Notes: generated by a model from the sequence alone, not told the origin. DNA of 64,000 nt from Deinococcus peraridilitoris DSM 19664 (GCF_000317835.1 NC_019789.1:1-64000); one strand, 5' to 3'. Positions 8,813 to 18,108 are shown, counted from the first letter of the stretch. Numbers and translations are program-made.

Positions 8813-9382
8813 ATGGCTGATATCCTTTTGTTCCATCACGCCCAAGGTCAAACCTCCGGTTTTCTCGCATTCGCCGATGAACTCCGGCAGGCCGGACACG
8901 TGGTCCATACGCCCGACCTCTACCATGGCCGAACTTTCGACACCCTCGAAGCCGGCATTGCCTTCGCGAAGGAACTCGGGTTTGACTGTATCGTTGCAAA
9001 CGGCGTGCGCGCAGCGGACAATCTGCCTCCTGAGCTGATCTACGCTGGATTCTCGCTCGGGGTCATGCCCGCACAGAAACTGGCTCAGATGCGCCCAGGT
9101 GCGCGGGGAGCGCTGCTGTTCCATGCCTGTTTGCCAATCTCGGAATTCGGAGAGGCGTGGCCAAGAGACCTCCCAGCCCAAGTGCACGCGATGGAAGCCG
9201 ACCCCTTTTTCGAGGAAGACCACGAGGCGGCCAAATCGCTCGTCGAGTCGACCGCTCAGGCGGAACTGTTCCTGTATCCGGGAAATCAGCACTTGTTCAC
9301 GGACAGCAGCTTGCCCTCGTACGATGCAGGCGCCGCCTCACTCGTTATGCGACGTGTGGTGGCGTTCTTGAAACAGTGCTGA
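8813..9382 (+). CDS. Dienelactone-hydrolase-like alpha/beta hydrolase
   Basis: A 189-residue single-domain hydrolase. The nucleophile elbow is AGFSLGV (about residues 82-88), with Ser where classical dienelactone hydrolases have Cys. The strand-turn HTPDLYHGRTFDTLE is typical of the family, and the catalytic His is in PGNQHLFTD near residue 165. It is cytoplasmic, with no signal peptide. The ATG at 8813 lies 8 bases after a TACGCT -10 box, so it is probably leaderless. The substrate cannot be deduced, and it stands alone between gaps. Confidence 0.75.
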   Translation: MADILLFHHAQGQTSGFLAFADELRQAGHVVHTPDLYHGRTFDTLEAGIAFAKELGFDCIVANGVRAADNLPPELIYAGFSLGVMPAQKLAQMRPGARGALLFHACLPISEFGEAWPRDLPAQVHAMEADPFFEEDHEAAKSLVESTAQAELFLYPGNQHLFTDSSLPSYDAGAASLVMRRVVAFLKQC

Positions 9383-10011
9383 ATACGAACTGCGCTTCGA
9401 TGTCCGACCTCGAGCGCGCCAAGGTACGCGCCGACGCGATCACAGCGTGCAACAGCAAATCCTGAAGGTCACTCAGATGCAGAAGAAACATGGACAACCC
9501 GCGACATCCGTGTTTCTTCTGTCGGCCGTCGAGCCGTGCTTCCTGAAAGTCGCCTGTGACACACGTCCAACTGAACGTAACCGCTGGGCGTTCCGTCGCA
9601 AGTTCGACCCCGGCTGTCCGCAGCCGTCACGTAGTGCGGCTCACCTCCAGCCTTCTCCGCGACTGCCACACGAACAGAGTGAGGACACCCCACGCCGGTG
9701 AAGGCCAAAGATTGGTTTGTACCTCCGCGCGCGGCGCCTGGGGGAATCAGGTGCAGTTCGCGGCCGCACGAGCCCGGCAGGATACCGCCACCTGACGCAG
9801 GTCCGGGGCGGTTTCACGACTGCAGACCGGAACCAGAGGGGGACGTCCGCGAGGGCCAGAACATCCTCGCGGACGCCAAGTGTGCCCCATTTCAGCACGG
9901 CAGCGCTGAATACCAGCGCCCGTTCACGTCGGCTCCAGTGACCCATCACCATTTCCGACCCATGCCTTGTGCCATCACCCTGTCGGCACTGCCGAAAAAC
10001 GGCAACACCGG
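9383..10011. other. Intergenic gap between hydrolase and repA
   Basis: No protein-like frame is recognised. It contains an 11-bp inverted repeat (CAGAAGAAACA, 9480-9490, with its complement at 9511-9521) that may be a terminator for the hydrolase gene. Confidence 0.4.
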
Positions 10012-11421
10012 TCATCCAAAGCGCTGCGCGTACACGCTGAGTTCCTGCGAAAGATCCTGCAGCTGCATGTTCATCGCCGCCTGGGTCGTACGTTTCACCA
10101 GATCAGCAGCGTCCAGCTCCCCGTTCACGATGGCGCTGCGCAGGGCCGCCAGAGTGGAGGTCGAAAGCCGCCTGCCAAACAACGCGGAGACGGTCTTGAG
10201 TGCTTCTTCCGCCTGGTCCTCCAGTGGAAGTTGCCGCCAGGCCCGCTCTCGTTGCTGGTCTTCCTCAGCGATCTTCGCTTCGAGACCCCGGGTCTGCTCG
10301 GCACGTTGCACTTCGAGCTCGGCCCGTCGGTCCTGACTGACAAAACCCTGTGGATCGGCATACTTTTCCTGGTCGTCTCGGATGATGTCAACCAGTAATG
10401 CCGCTTTGCTCCGCGCCTGATACCCTGACGCCACAATCGCATCGAATTTTGTGATTCGCTCGGTGATGCGTGCCTGACCATATTCATCGACGAGTTTCCG
10501 TGCCACTCCGGGCGCAACGCCGTGGCGGACGAGCTTGCCGACCAACTCTGGGTCAGCGACCTTCAAGGTGGTCTGGCGGGTAAATTCGTACCGCACGGAT
10601 TGCTTTTCGCCTCGCCCGTCATAGTCGACGCGGCGAAGGTAACCTCGCTCGATCAGTTCCGCATGCGCGCCTTCCAGCGTACGGCGGATCTTCGCGGGTT
10701 TCTTGTCAACGATCTTGCAGGCGTCCGCCCATTCGATGATATTGACGTGGTACGTGGTAGCAGGGTCGTGTTCAGCGTCCGGCTGGTAACGCTGCGCGTC
10801 GAGCAAGCGGTACAGCGCACGGGTCAGCGGTCGCTCCAAACTCGCCAGGAACTGCAGGTTGAGGGGTTTGATGTACTGCGCGCGCACGGACTTGACAATC
10901 TCCTGCGCCAGGGTGAGGCGCAGGACACTTCCTCCCGACAGGTTCAGCCGATCGTTGTCGCTGGTGTACTCCAGCCGTTCGATGTAGCGAAAGCGCACGG
11001 TAGTCCAGCGGCCACCCGCACGCCAGGCCTCACTGGCGGTGTAGGTGGCCGTAGAGAGGCGGTCAAGGGATTCCTTGAGGGCTTTGTAGTAGTAACCGCT
11101 GGTATCCAGGCCGGTGACCTTGAGCACCTGATACGCGCTGGTGTCAAACGTTCCATTATCCGGGCTGCCAGCCTCGAGGTACAGGGTGATGAGCGCCAGG
11201 CTGATGTCATTGTCGAGTCCGTGCGGAACACCACCGTGCCGGGGGAGTGCGTCGCATGACAGGCGCGCCGGTCGACCGTCAACGACGAACTCGATAGCCC
11301 AGGTATTGTGCCCAACAGGAACGCGCTCCTGAATCGAGATCAATCCAAGACGAGCGACATTCGCCTCGTCGTAGCGTTTCAGTTCAGTGCTTTCGGGTGT
11401 GGCCGGACGTTTTCGTGGCAT
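10012..11421 (-). CDS. repA: Replication initiator protein A (RepA/RPA family)
   Basis: A 469-residue initiator of the kind used by deinococcal plasmids and megaplasmids. It has winged-helix-like halves (for example ISLALITLYLEAGS, YYYKALKESLDRLSTATYT, RPLTRALYRLLDAQRYQPD, KPAKIRRTLEGAHAELIERG) and a long charged helical C-terminus. It should bind the iterons lying 130-700 bases upstream of its ATG and open the origin. It is transcribed away from the iteron array. Its promoter overlaps a palindrome, which suggests autorepression. It is intact, with no frameshift. Confidence 0.88.
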   Translation of the reverse strand: MPRKRPATPESTELKRYDEANVARLGLISIQERVPVGHNTWAIEFVVDGRPARLSCDALPRHGGVPHGLDNDISLALITLYLEAGSPDNGTFDTSAYQVLKVTGLDTSGYYYKALKESLDRLSTATYTASEAWRAGGRWTTVRFRYIERLEYTSDNDRLNLSGGSVLRLTLAQEIVKSVRAQYIKPLNLQFLASLERPLTRALYRLLDAQRYQPDAEHDPATTYHVNIIEWADACKIVDKKPAKIRRTLEGAHAELIERGYLRRVDYDGRGEKQSVRYEFTRQTTLKVADPELVGKLVRHGVAPGVARKLVDEYGQARITERITKFDAIVASGYQARSKAALLVDIIRDDQEKYADPQGFVSQDRRAELEVQRAEQTRGLEAKIAEEDQQRERAWRQLPLEDQAEEALKTVSALFGRRLSTSTLAALRSAIVNGELDAADLVKRTTQAAMNMQLQDLSQELSVYAQRFG

Positions 11422-11474
11422 GCCGTTGCTTTGAATTGTACTGGTGATGTTGACTTCTTGTTGGATGTTCTTTT

Positions 11475-11500
11475 ATTTGTATTTGAATACTTGATGTCAA
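11475..11500 (-). promoter_or_regulatory. repA promoter
   Basis: On the minus strand TTGACA (11500-11495) is followed after 17 bases by the AT-rich AATAAA as a poor -10. The -35 sits inside the palindrome at 11490-11507, so protein bound there would block repA transcription. Confidence 0.5.
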
Positions 11501-11507
11501 CATCAAG
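11490..11507. repeat. Palindrome over repA -35 (candidate operator)
   Basis: CTTGATGT-CA-ACATCAAG is an 8-2-8 perfect inverted repeat. The related half-site GATGTTGAC occurs again at 11446-11454 closer to repA. This is a likely RepA operator, inferred from position only. Confidence 0.5.
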
Positions 11508-11552
11508 CAGAATCACGGGACGCCCTCTGGAGCGTCTGACCAAGGATGTTTT

Positions 11553-11936
11553 GGCCCAAGTCTTCCGATACGTTTGGCCCAAGTCTTCCGATACTTCGTG
11601 GCCCTCTCGGCCCAAGTCTTCCGATGCACCACATGTTTTGGCCCAAGTCTTCCGATACGTTTGGCCCAAGTATACCGATAGTCCCGGCCCAAGTCTTCCG
11701 ATAGCTTCGGCCCAAGTCTTCCGTGTCTACTTCGTCCTGGGGCGAGCAAACGGCCCAAGTCTTCCGTGTCTGCTTCGTCCTGGGGCGAGCAAACGGCCCA
11801 AGTCTTCCGATGTGACGCTGGAGAGAAGTACGAGGACGGAAACGGCCCGATTTTACGGAGCGGAGTGGGCAATTCGGCCCAAGTCTTCCGTGTCTACTCC
11901 GAGTGCACGATTGCATTTGGGCCAAGTCTTCCGATA
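11553..11936 (+). repeat. Iteron array, 11 direct repeats of GGCCCAAGTCTTCCGATA
   Basis: Copies start at 11553, 11576, 11609, 11640, 11663, 11686, 11709, 11752, 11795, 11876 and 11919, all in the same orientation. The 15-base core GGCCCAAGTCTTCCG is invariant except at 11663 (TATACCG) and 11919 (GGGCCAAG). The last three bases vary between ATA, ATG and TGT. Spacings are 23, 31-33, 43 or 81 bases, close to whole helical turns. Two copies (11709, 11752) lie in a 43-bp tandem duplication. Confidence 0.9.
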
Positions 11937-12116
11937 TGCCCGGCAGTGGTCGTTCGGTAGTGTTCGCGAGGGTCCCAGCGTGACTTGCTGGCGCATCAAG
12001 CAGGTTGTTTTCGCAATGAACAGCGTTTTGGGTGGAATGGCACTGGTTTGTCCCAGCCTGATCGCGCGTTAGATAGAAGCAGTGGCCGGGCATTTTCGGC
12101 GACCCGTCTACACAAT

Positions 12117-12134
12117 GGCCCAAGTCTTCCGATA
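12117..12134 (+). repeat. Isolated twelfth iteron
   Basis: An exact GGCCCAAGTCTTCCGATA lies 181 bases beyond the main array in the same orientation. It suggests the origin once extended further or that this is a distal handcuffing site. Confidence 0.8.
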
Positions 12135-12325
12135 TACCATTCCTGTTACCCCCTTGGCAGACATCACCGATGACCGAGGTGAGCAGGGTCAATTCCTGTC
12201 CGCCTTCACCTGCGTTGATGAACGTGCCGGGAGCATGCGCCCCCACCGAATTGACGTTACTCACAGGTTGAAGCCCAGCCGCTTCACTTCGGCAACACGG
12301 AAGCAACATCGGCCAGATCCTGGTC

Positions 12326-12732
12326 TTGCTCGGGTTTGGTGGAGGGGGAGTTGAGTCTCGTCCAGAATGGGGACTGAGATGCCAAGACAAAGTGTCACGC
12401 ATAGCGCGGAGTTCAAGCAGGAGGCCGTCCGGCTGGTCCTCACCAGCGGGAAGAGCTGTGCCGAAGTGGCCGCGACCTCGAGATCGCCGATTACTACCTG
12501 CTGGTCCGTTGGAAGCGACAGCGTGAGGCGCGCGAAGCGTCAGGGAAACCCAGCTTCACCGGCCGGGGTGTTCCAGCGCGCTCCGCGCAGGAGCTCCGCA
12601 GGGCTCAGCTCGAACGCGACCTCGAAATTGCGTGTCAGGAGCGTGACGTGCTGAAAAAAGCCGTGGCCTTCTTTGCCAAGGAAAGGACTTTGCTGGCGAA
12701 TTCGAAGGTGTTGGGGAGGTGCAAGATGAGGC
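12326..12732 (+). mobile_element. IS3-family remnant (orfA end)
   Basis: It begins with an inverted-repeat-like end (TTGCTCGGGTTTGGTGGAGG at 12326) that matches both ends of the IS3 element at 32538-33833. It carries a broken orfA and is cut off at its right end by an IS1182-type element. This element and the 33-kb copy share the bases CTGGTC just outside TTGCT. Confidence 0.7.
12379..12720 (+). pseudogene. IS3-family transposase OrfA, frameshifted
   Basis: Starts MPRQSVTHSAEFKQEAVRLV, the helix-turn-helix start of IS3 OrfA, and after a one-base shift near 12470 continues as LEIADYYLLVRWKRQREA, then ERDLEIACQERDVLKKAVAF. OrfB is absent. It is related to, but diverged from, the OrfA at 33480-33775. 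Confidence 0.7.
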
Positions 12733-13737
12733 ATGAGCCTGCACCCCGAACCAGTCAACGATATTCCTGAGCTTACCCAACAGGTCGCACACGCCTGCTT
12801 CCCCAAGCCGACGGCGCCCATGCTCATCCGTAACGAACTGGGCACGCTCTTTGCTGACCCTGACTTCGCCGCCCTCTACGCGGTGCGTGGCCAGCCCGCA
12901 CTCAGCCCCTGGCGCTTGATGTTCGTCACGGCCTTGCAGTTCCTGGAAAATCTCACTGACCGACAGGCTGCCAACGCCGTGCGGAGCCGCATCGACTGGA
13001 AGTATGCGCTCGGGCTCGAACTGACAGACACCGGCTTCGACGCCTCAGTGCTCAGCGAGTTCCGAACCCGATTGGTCACGGGAGAGGTCGAGGAGTTCGC
13101 CCTCAATCGCCTGTTGGAGCTGTGCCAGGCCCGCAACCTGTTGCGAGCCGGAGGCAAGCAGCGCACAGACTCTACTCACGTGCTGGGTGCCGTGCGGCAG
13201 CTCAACCGGCTGGAATTGCTCGGCGAGACGGTACGCGCCGCCCTCAACGAACTTGCTGAGTACGATGGCGCATGGTTGCGCACAATTGTGGCGCCAGAGT
13301 GGCTTGACCGATACGCCCACCGGGTAGAGGACTACCGCTTGCCACGCGCCGAAGTCCAGCGCAATGCCTACCTTCAGCAAGCGACCGAGGACGGCTACGC
13401 GCTGCTCGCAGCACTCAACACCCACCCAAGGCGGGCTGAGGTGCTGGCCTTACCGTTGGTCGCCGTGTTGCAGCAAGTGTGGGACCAACAGTGCCGACAC
13501 ACGCGGAAGGGTGTTCGTCCCAAACGCCTCGACGAACTTCCTCCAGGTGCAGCGCGCATCGAAAGTCCGTACGACCCGGCAGCGCGCTACTCCATCAAGC
13601 GCCAGACCCGCTGGACGGGCTTCAAGGTTCATGTGAGCGAGTCATGCGACGACGAAAGGCCTCACCTGGTAACGAGTGTGGCGACCCTCAGTACCGGACA
13701 GGTTGAGCTGGGTGCTGTGCAGCACAGGAAAATCTAA
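12733..13737 (+). pseudogene. IS1182-family transposase, 3'-truncated
   Basis: A 334-residue open frame (MSLHPEPVNDIPELTQQVAH) with the DUF772-type N-terminal domain (ALSPWRLMFVTALQFLENLT, DRQAANAVRSRIDWKYALGL) and the first catalytic Asp in GKQRTDSTHVLG. Full-length members run to roughly 480-550 residues. Here the frame ends in unrelated residues where an IS4-type element begins at about 13730. The second Asp and the Glu of the DDE triad are missing, so it is inactive. Confidence 0.75.
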
Positions 13738-13761
13738 AAGAACCAGGGGAAGCTGTGGAGG

Positions 13762-14548
13762 ATGAACTCACGGCTTCCCGGCTCGCCGCACACGAGCCTC
13801 GCTCAGCTCCTTGCGCAACACCTTCCAGGTCTACGCAGCGACCAACGACAACGCTTCGCCGACATGCTGCTCGCCACCATCCAGGCCCAGCATGTCAGTC
13901 ACCGAAAGCTCGCCCAGCACCTCCCTGGACACGCCCAGCCTGAAAGCAAAGAAAAGCGGGTGGCTCGCTTCTTCGCCTCAGAAGCCCTGACGCAAACTGA
14001 GGTCGCTCAGCTGATCCTGTCGCTCGTTGGCTCCAAGCGGGTCACCCTGATCATGGACCGAACAAACTGGCGTTTCGGGCAGTGCGAGCACAACATTCTG
14101 GTCATCGCTGTCCTTTACGCTGGCTACGCGATACCCCTGGTGTGGGACCTCCTTGAACATGGTGGGGCCAGCTCAACCAGCACGCGCATCGCTTTACTGG
14201 ACCGCCTGCTTCAATTCGTACCTCGAAAGCGTGTTCGGGTCTTCCTGGCTGACCGTGAGTTTGTTGGAGCGCAGTGGTTTGCCGCCCTGAAAAAACGCCG
14301 GATCAGACGGTGTATCAGGATTCGAGATGACACATTACTGGACGACGTACCCGTGCGAGAAGCATTTACAGACCTCAAGCAGGGGCAGCTTCGGGGAGTC
14401 GTCGAACGCGAGCCGGTATACGGAACGCCCATGCAGGTCGTGGCCACTCTTTCACCTGCGGGGGAGCGAGTGGTCATCGCCTCTGACCTGTCTCTGTTCG
14501 ACACCTTGGCCGAGTATCGGAAGCGATTTTCGATTGAGTGCACGTTCG
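13762..14548 (+). pseudogene. IS4-family transposase, 3'-truncated
   Basis: The frame MNSRLPGSPHTSLAQLLAQH contains the first DDE Asp (LIMDRTNWRFG), the second (VFLADREFVGAQWF) and the YREK-like signature with Glu (YRKRFSIECTF). At 14549 the left end of an IS3 element begins, and the remaining frame to 14658 is unrelated to IS4. The C-terminal helix is lost, so activity is unlikely. Confidence 0.75.
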
Positions 14549-14600
14549 TGAGGTTCACCCAATTGCTGGTCCAGAAGGAACTTCCAAAACAGACTGTACT

Positions 14601-15453
14601 TCAGCCCGCCGTCCGGCGGGCAAACTCCCATGGTGACAAGTTGCCAAGCGAGCTGTGAGGCCGCACGGAGTTGTACTCCCGGCGCCATACCCCGATAACG
14701 AACCGAGCCTGAGGCAAGCTCACGAACCAGTGGGTGTTGAGGCATTCATCCCGAAACCGACCGTTGAAACTCTCCACGAACGCATTCTGCACAGGCTTTC
14801 CCGGCGCGATGAAGTGCAGCTTAACGCCCTGCTCGTGTGCCCCAACGGGACGGGCGAAGCCCGACCCTCGTCCATTGATCCAAAGCCTTGCTGATGAACT
14901 CCGGACCGTTGTCGCTGACGATCACCTGCGGCTTGCCCCGCTCGGCCACCACCGAGCTGAGAAGCTGCGCCACTTTCTCGCCCGTGATCGACACATCCGC
15001 GTGGCACACCAAGCACTCCCGCGTAAAGTCATCGACTACGTTGAACACGCGAAACCGCTGCCCATTGGCAAGCTTGTCCGTCACGAAGTCCATGCTCAAT
15101 CGTTGATTTGCACCCGTGGGCTTCTCGCTTGGAACACGGCCCTCAGCGACCACGCGCTTTCTACCTTTTCTGCGTACCGCTCACCCCTCAGCGCGATACA
15201 CGCGGTACACCCGTTTGTGGTTCACCAGTTCGCCCTGACGTCGCAGCAACACGTGCAATCGCCGGTAACCGTACCGAGGCCGCTGAGCCGCCAGCTCCCC
15301 AGGCTGGTCGGCGAGGCGGCAGTCGTCCTTGCACCCCTGGTAACGGTGTGTGGATCGCCCAAATCCAAATACGCGCAGGGCGCGCCGTTCGCTGACTTTG
15401 AACACGGCCTGGTAGTGCCGCACCACGTTCCGCCGCTGAGCGGGTGCTACCAC
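14601..15453 (-). pseudogene. IS3-family transposase OrfB, two frameshifts
   Basis: Three consecutive minus frames make up one integrase-type transposase: the start to YRVYRAEG (15453-15181), then LSMDFVTD, VVDDFTREC and VSDNGPEF (15153-14821), then NAFVESFNGRFRDECLN and HSSLGNLSPWEF (14792-14601). The DDE residues are all present but split by indels near 15180 and 14820, so the gene is broken. Confidence 0.75.
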
Positions 15454-15755
15454 CGACTGGCCGAGCTTCGCTCGGCCTTCGGCCTCTTTCCCAGCGCGTC
15501 CTTGAGCATGGCGTTGTCAAGCGCCATATCTGCTACGAGCTTCTTGAGGCGGGCATTTTCATCCTCCAAGTACTTGAGACGCTTCATCTCGTCTGGTTGC
15601 ATGCCGCTGTACTTGTTGCGCCAGAAGTAGATGGTCTTGGTGCTGATGCCGTAGGTGCGCCCGACCTCGGACACGCTCTTGCCGCCCTCGATGAGGTTGA
15701 GGATTTCGAGGATCTTCTCCTCACTGTATTTCTGCTGTGTTCTCGTCTTCGTCAT
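15447..15755 (-). CDS. IS3-family transposase OrfA
   Basis: 102 residues starting MTKTRTQQKYSEEKILEILN. It has an HTH (VSEVGRTYGISTKTIYFWRN) and a leucine-zipper-like tail (RLKYLEDENARLKKLVADMA) typical of IS407-group OrfA. The frame is intact and overlaps orfB by a few bases, as needed for programmed -1 frameshifting. Confidence 0.8.
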   Translation of the reverse strand: MTKTRTQQKYSEEKILEILNLIEGGKSVSEVGRTYGISTKTIYFWRNKYSGMQPDEMKRLKYLEDENARLKKLVADMALDNAMLKDALGKRPKAERSSASRW

Positions 15756-15979
15756 ACGACCTCCCGAACTGTAATTCGGAAGTGCCTTTGGACCAGTTTC
15801 CTGGGAGCATGTCAGTGGTGCCCCCTATCTTCGGGCTTATTCCCACCTACCAAACGCGTTGATGACCATTCCTAAACTCGCTCGGGTCGTTGGACGCGTA
15901 TTCATTTGGCTGATTCCAGGCTGGTGTTGTCCGACCTGCGGTCATTGTTCAGCCCCGGCCGGTTAGTCAGACTGAACCC

Positions 15980-16876
15980 ATGCACGCTCAAGTACTGCGG
16001 CTATACGGGCCACGGAAGCTGCAATGGGATGTTCAGCCGAGGGTTGAACTCCAGCCCGGCCAGGTCCGCTTTACGACGAAGCTCAGCGCAATCAGCGTCG
16101 CCTCGGAGTTGAGCTTGATCGAAAACCACGACTCCAATGCTTCCCCTCGTGCTGTCGGGTATCAAACGCTTGGTTGCGTCACTGAAATCAGCGAGGGTGT
16201 TCCCATCCCACCAGGGACAAGGATCGTCACGACGCTTGGTCACGTCAGCGAGGGGGTGGTGACGTACGAACGGTGTGTTGTCGTACCAGACGACGTACCT
16301 GACCGCGTGGCGCTCGCAGCCATTCTGGGCGAAGAGACGCATAAAGGCATCCGGAAAATCATGCCGCAAACGCATGACCGAATTTTGGTTGCTGGTGCGG
16401 GGCTGCTCGGTTTGTTGACCATCTTCAACTTGACCCGTCGTGGAGCAGCTGACGTGACTGCGATCGAGCCAGATGCCGAGCGGCGACAGCTTGCCGAACA
16501 GTTTGGTGTCGTAGTCGTTGCCCCTGGAGAACTTGGAAATCAGGAGTTCGACGCCGGGTTTGAGTGCAGTGCCAGTCCGGATGGGTTCGTGGAGTTGCTG
16601 TCGTCCTTGCGGCCTCACGGGCGGGCGTGTGTGCTCAGCGACGGAAACTGGGGCAGTTTGGTGTTGCCTCGCGCTTTTCACGACCGGGAACTTTTGGTTG
16701 TCGCATCCAGTGACGGTGAGGACTACCGGACCTATGCCGAGTGGTTGTGGCAGCATCCGGAGCCTCTCCTGACAAGGGTATTCGAGTCCTCGGTTGCGCC
16801 TGCCGATCTGGTGAACACTTTTGATCGGCTGCGTGTACTGCCTCGGCCCGTGTCCGTCGTAGTCGATTGGACGTGA
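15980..16876 (+). CDS. MDR-superfamily dehydrogenase/reductase-like protein
   Basis: A 298-residue protein with a GroES-like N-terminal half (VELQPGQVRFTTKLSAIS) and a Rossmann fold with LVAGAGLLGLL (about 135-145) followed by an acidic strand end (AIEPDAERR). That Asp/Glu-type end suggests NAD(H) preference. The usual catalytic-zinc Cys and His and the structural Cys4 lobe are not visible, so it is probably a zinc-less quinone-reductase- or bacteriochlorophyllide-dehydrogenase-like member. It is slightly short for the family. It lies beside IS elements and converges with a lipoprotein gene. Confidence 0.7.
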   Translation: MHAQVLRLYGPRKLQWDVQPRVELQPGQVRFTTKLSAISVASELSLIENHDSNASPRAVGYQTLGCVTEISEGVPIPPGTRIVTTLGHVSEGVVTYERCVVVPDDVPDRVALAAILGEETHKGIRKIMPQTHDRILVAGAGLLGLLTIFNLTRRGAADVTAIEPDAERRQLAEQFGVVVVAPGELGNQEFDAGFECSASPDGFVELLSSLRPHGRACVLSDGNWGSLVLPRAFHDRELLVVASSDGEDYRTYAEWLWQHPEPLLTRVFESSVAPADLVNTFDRLRVLPRPVSVVVDWT

Positions 16877-16881
16877 GCGCA

Positions 16882-16907
16882 TTGACGCCTCACCCCGCCT
16901 GCGTCAA
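16882..16907. terminator. Possible bidirectional terminator
   Basis: TTGACGC and GCGTCAA form a 7-bp stem with a 12-base loop between two convergent genes. Confidence 0.35.
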
Positions 16908-16944
16908 GAAAACTCCGTTGAGACGACGCAAAGAAGTGGAAAGG

Positions 16945-17646
16945 CTAAAAGTACTTCCAGACTTCCCCGTCTGGCCGACCGGACCGGACGGTGCTCGACA
17001 TCAGCGTCAACGAACTCTCCACAATCTCCTGAGTCATGGCGCTCCAGCCCTTCGGAATTCGCGCGTCAAACGTCATGTTGTACGTGTAACCGTCCCTGAC
17101 ACAACGCTCCGATCCACTCAGTGTGGTTGCTTCAGTCGCATAGGTCCACAACGCCATCTGCTGGGCCCCACCCGATGCCTCGCCGTACAGTCGGACGTTC
17201 CCTGACACAGACTCCTCTTGCACGTCGTACACTTCCAGGTTCGAAGTAAAAAACACGCGTGACGTAGCATTGCTGGACTTGAGCGTATAGGTGCAGTCGG
17301 GATTGGCGGGCATGGCGTTGAAGTCTTTCAGGTAAGGCTGAAGTTGCTGCGCGCTGGGCAGCGGGAGATTGAACTGACCGTTGGTCTGCACGACTGCTAA
17401 GGTCAACTGAAGGTTCATGTCAACGTCGAGGAATACCCGACGTGTCCGGCCTGGGTAAGCAACCCAGTCAACGATCGTCCCGCTCAGGGCTGTCATATTG
17501 CTCACTTCTTCCGGGGGCGTGGAAGGATCGGTGGTTTCAACTGGCGCTTTGGTTTCACCGGGTGTGGTGGTATTGGGTACGCTGGCACCACAGGCGAATA
17601 AGGAAAGCGTCATGAGGGTCAGAAATGCGAATCGAGCGGATGGCAT
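16945..17646 (-). CDS. Putative lipoprotein, unknown function
   Basis: A 233-residue protein with a type II signal (MPSARFAFLTLMTLSLFACG, lipobox LFAC) followed by a Thr/Pro/Glu-rich linker (TTTPGETKAPVETTDPSTPP) and a soluble domain with two further Cys. The ATG at 17646 is preceded by TACCGT (17661-17656), giving a nearly leaderless transcript, and this supports the start over an ATG at 17682. The mature protein would be anchored outside the inner membrane. No family recognised. Confidence 0.7.
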   Translation of the reverse strand: MPSARFAFLTLMTLSLFACGASVPNTTTPGETKAPVETTDPSTPPEEVSNMTALSGTIVDWVAYPGRTRRVFLDVDMNLQLTLAVVQTNGQFNLPLPSAQQLQPYLKDFNAMPANPDCTYTLKSSNATSRVFFTSNLEVYDVQEESVSGNVRLYGEASGGAQQMALWTYATEATTLSGSERCVRDGYTYNMTFDARIPKGWSAMTQEIVESSLTLMSSTVRSGRPDGEVWKYF

Positions 17647-17814
17647 ATCAGCATCACGGTAGCAATCATTGCTGTACTCCATAAGCGCAAGTCACGCATA
17701 CATCGGTGCTGCGTTCGCTTGTTCCGTACTACCTGGACGACAAGAAAAAGTGGCAGAGTCCAGATAGAAGCGGTCCGGTAACCTCGTCAGCCCTGAGCAC
17801 GGCAAGGTAGGCCC

Positions 17815-17880
17815 ATGCTCCTGACCGATCAGCAGTGGAACGTGTTCGAACCCCTCTTTCGCTCGCCACCACGCCGTACG
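17815..17880 (+). pseudogene. Transposase N-terminal remnant (IS5-like)
   Basis: MLLTDQQWNVFEPLFRSPPR resembles the first 20 residues of IS5/IS427-type transposases, after which similarity ends. Only a scar remains. Confidence 0.4.
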
Positions 17881-18055
17881 ATGGGCGAGGCCGACCTTGG
17901 TGTCTGTGCCCGGTGCGAACGTTTCAGTGCGCTTGAGAACACGCGACCATGGCAGGATTGGCACCGTAGCGGCGATGAGGTCGCCCGAATCAACGCGCCG
18001 CGACGCAGGGCGGTGAAGGCTGCACCTTCGGCCTTCGTCCAGGATGGGGCCTCAC

Positions 18056-18084
18056 TTGATTCCCCAGGTGTAGTCCGCTACCGT
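18056..18084 (+). promoter_or_regulatory. Promoter of the iron-uptake cluster
   Basis: TTGATT (18056-18061), a 17-base spacer and TACCGT (18079-18084). The predicted transcription start falls inside the dyad that follows. Confidence 0.5.
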
Positions 18085-18085
18085 A

Positions 18086-18108
18086 ATCCCGATTAGTCCA
18101 ATCGGAAT
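18086..18108. promoter_or_regulatory. Candidate iron-responsive operator
   Basis: ATCCCGATT-AGTCC-AATCGGAAT is a 9-5-9 inverted repeat with one mismatch pair, placed over the predicted transcription start of the first binding-protein gene. Its position suits a Fur- or DtxR-type repressor, but it does not match a consensus I know. Confidence 0.45.

Larger units (their letters stand above)
11422..12140. other. Origin of replication (oriV) with iterons
   Basis: Upstream of repA lie an AT-rich stretch (about 11430-11515), dyads in the repA promoter and twelve direct repeats. This is the canonical layout of an iteron-regulated origin. Confidence 0.8.
14549..15814 (-). mobile_element. IS3-family element, IS407-like, about 1266 bp
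   Basis: Both ends begin with TGA and share an imperfect inverted repeat built around CTGGTCCA-AAGG-ACTTCC. Inside are orfA and a frameshifted orfB on the minus strand. The flanks (TTCG and GTGG) show no target duplication, and the IS4 gene does not resume on the other side. Insertion was therefore followed by a deletion or rearrangement. Confidence 0.75.

Noticed and set aside
11553..11936. Iteron array considered as a CRISPR array
   Set aside because: The repeats are 15-18 bp, the intervals are irregular (5-63 bp between repeats) and partly repeated themselves, and no cas genes are present. The position upstream of repA explains them.
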